A DNA stretch of 6,510 bases, taken from NCBI GenBank assembly GCA_022560715.1, contig JADFSQ010000115.1:1-6510 (forward strand), given 5' to 3'. Positions 5,775 through 6,510 of the stretch are shown piece after piece. Origin of the DNA: Bacteroidota bacterium (GTDB taxonomy: Bacteria; Bacteroidota; Bacteroidia; Flavobacteriales; Flavobacteriaceae). The position numbers were made by a program, and so were the translations under genes. Each line of letters begins with the position of its first letter. Position 1 is the stretch's first letter. The notes beneath the pieces are model-generated. The model made no database searches, was not told the origin of the DNA, and worked only from the letters and a program-made list of their open reading frames with translations.

Positions 5775-6510
5775 TTGGAAGCGTTATTTTAAATGTAGTC
5801 AAGTTTTGTTCCAAATCTAATTGAATAGTTCCACCATGTTTTTCTATAATTTTTTTCGCATAGTATAATCCAATTCCAAAGCCTTTTACATCGTGAGTGT
5901 TCCCTTTTGGAATGCGGTAAAATTTTTCAAAAATCTTATCCTTATTTACCTTAGTTATGGTGTTTCCATTGTCTGAGATTGAAATTTCAATTCCGTTTTT
6001 TGTTTTGCTTAGTTCAACTAAAATGGTTTCGCCTCCATATTTTATAGCGTTATCTATAATATTGTTAATGGCGTTCTCAAAGTGAAACACATCTATATGA
6101 GTTGGAATAATACTGTGAGAATATGTAATTGTTATGGCATTATCCTTTAAAGTAAAATTTTGTTTTTCGACTAAATTATTGATAAAATATACCAGATTAA
6201 TTTCTTCTTTATCCAAACTTAAGCTATCACTATCTAAGGTTGCGGTTTCCAATAATTTCTCAACCATTATATTAAGTTTGTTTAGCTGCTCGTTAGACAT
6301 ATCTAAATAGGTTTTAGTCTTTTCCTTATCATCAATCACATTAAAGTTTTTAATGCTTTCCAAGGCAACGCTTATGGTAGCTATTGGTGTTTTAAATTCG
6401 TGAGTAATATTGCTTATTAAATCGTTTTTAACTTCGGCTAATTGTTTTTGGTGTTTTATGATTTTCAGAAGATAAAACAAACAGCTTATAACAGCTAACA
6501 CTAATAGTAT
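5764..6510 (-). CDS. Sensor histidine kinase, C-terminal part (cut by window edge)
   Basis: The frame is open to the right edge, so the N-terminal sensor region lies outside the window and no start codon is assigned; a GTG at 6501 is internal. The visible part begins with a transmembrane helix (ILLVLAVISCLFYLL), placing the sensor domain in the periplasm and the kinase in the cytoplasm. The dimerisation domain has the phospho-accepting His in NITHEFKTP (codon at 6402-6400). The ATPase domain has the N box (NAINNIIDNAIKYGG), G1 box (ISDNGNTI), F box (FEKFYRI) and G2 box (GFGIGLYYAK). It ends KITLPNDF and its stop codon overlaps the response regulator start region by 11 nt. All catalytic motifs are intact. 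It resembles the RprX-like kinases of Bacteroidota; the stimulus is unknown. Confidence 0.93.
   Translation of the reverse strand: MLLVLAVISCLFYLLKIIKHQKQLAEVKNDLISNITHEFKTPIATISVALESIKNFNVIDDKEKTKTYLDMSNEQLNKLNIMVEKLLETATLDSDSLSLDKEEINLVYFINNLVEKQNFTLKDNAITITYSHSIIPTHIDVFHFENAINNIIDNAIKYGGETILVELSKTKNGIEISISDNGNTITKVNKDKIFEKFYRIPKGNTHDVKGFGIGLYYAKKIIEKHGGTIQLDLEQNLTTFKITLPNDF

Noticed and set aside
1..6510. CRISPR arrays, tRNA or rRNA genes, phage genes
   Set aside because: No regularly spaced repeats, no cloverleaf or rRNA-like stretches, and no phage-type proteins were seen on either strand.

Overview
The window looks like chromosomal DNA of a member of the Bacteroidota, most likely a marine-type Flavobacteriaceae. 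It is very AT-rich, gene starts lack Shine-Dalgarno sequences, and the gene families are those common in flavobacteria: an RprXY-like sensor kinase and OmpR-type regulator pair, a small deoxynucleoside kinase, an AAA_14/DUF4143 ATPase and a membrane-type AraC regulator. The species assignment is inference.

Almost everything reads on the minus strand. In transcription order from the right edge these are: a sensor histidine kinase cut by the window edge (6510-5764), its response regulator (5774-5091, overlapping the kinase by 11 nt), a secreted protein of unknown function that looks like a beta-propeller (3766-2984), a deoxynucleoside kinase (2979-2365, 4 nt after the previous gene), a 291-nt gap holding a candidate structured RNA element, an unusual fusion of a Rieske 2Fe-2S domain to a thiamine-diphosphate enzyme (2073-121), and the first 40 codons of what looks like a membrane-anchored AraC-family regulator (121-1). 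The start codon of that last gene shares a base with the stop codon of the fusion gene.

The one exception is a plus-strand AAA ATPase gene (3936-5087) between the response regulator and the secreted-protein gene. It is flanked by an imperfect 76-bp direct repeat (3797-3872 and 5087-5162, offset exactly 1290 bp, 69/76 identical by hand alignment). The repeat is the 3' end of the response regulator gene. The right copy is the real end of the intact gene. The left copy is an orphan tail that still encodes a near-identical C-terminus ending in an in-frame stop. The simplest reading is that the ATPase gene, with its own palindromic upstream site, entered at the 3' end of the regulator gene and either brought or duplicated a replacement end, displacing the old tail. 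Deleting one repeat unit would put the regulator stop about 34 nt from the secreted-protein start and restore a continuous minus-strand run from kinase to deoxynucleoside kinase. No integrase or transposase is present, so the mechanism is open. This is the most interesting signal in the window.
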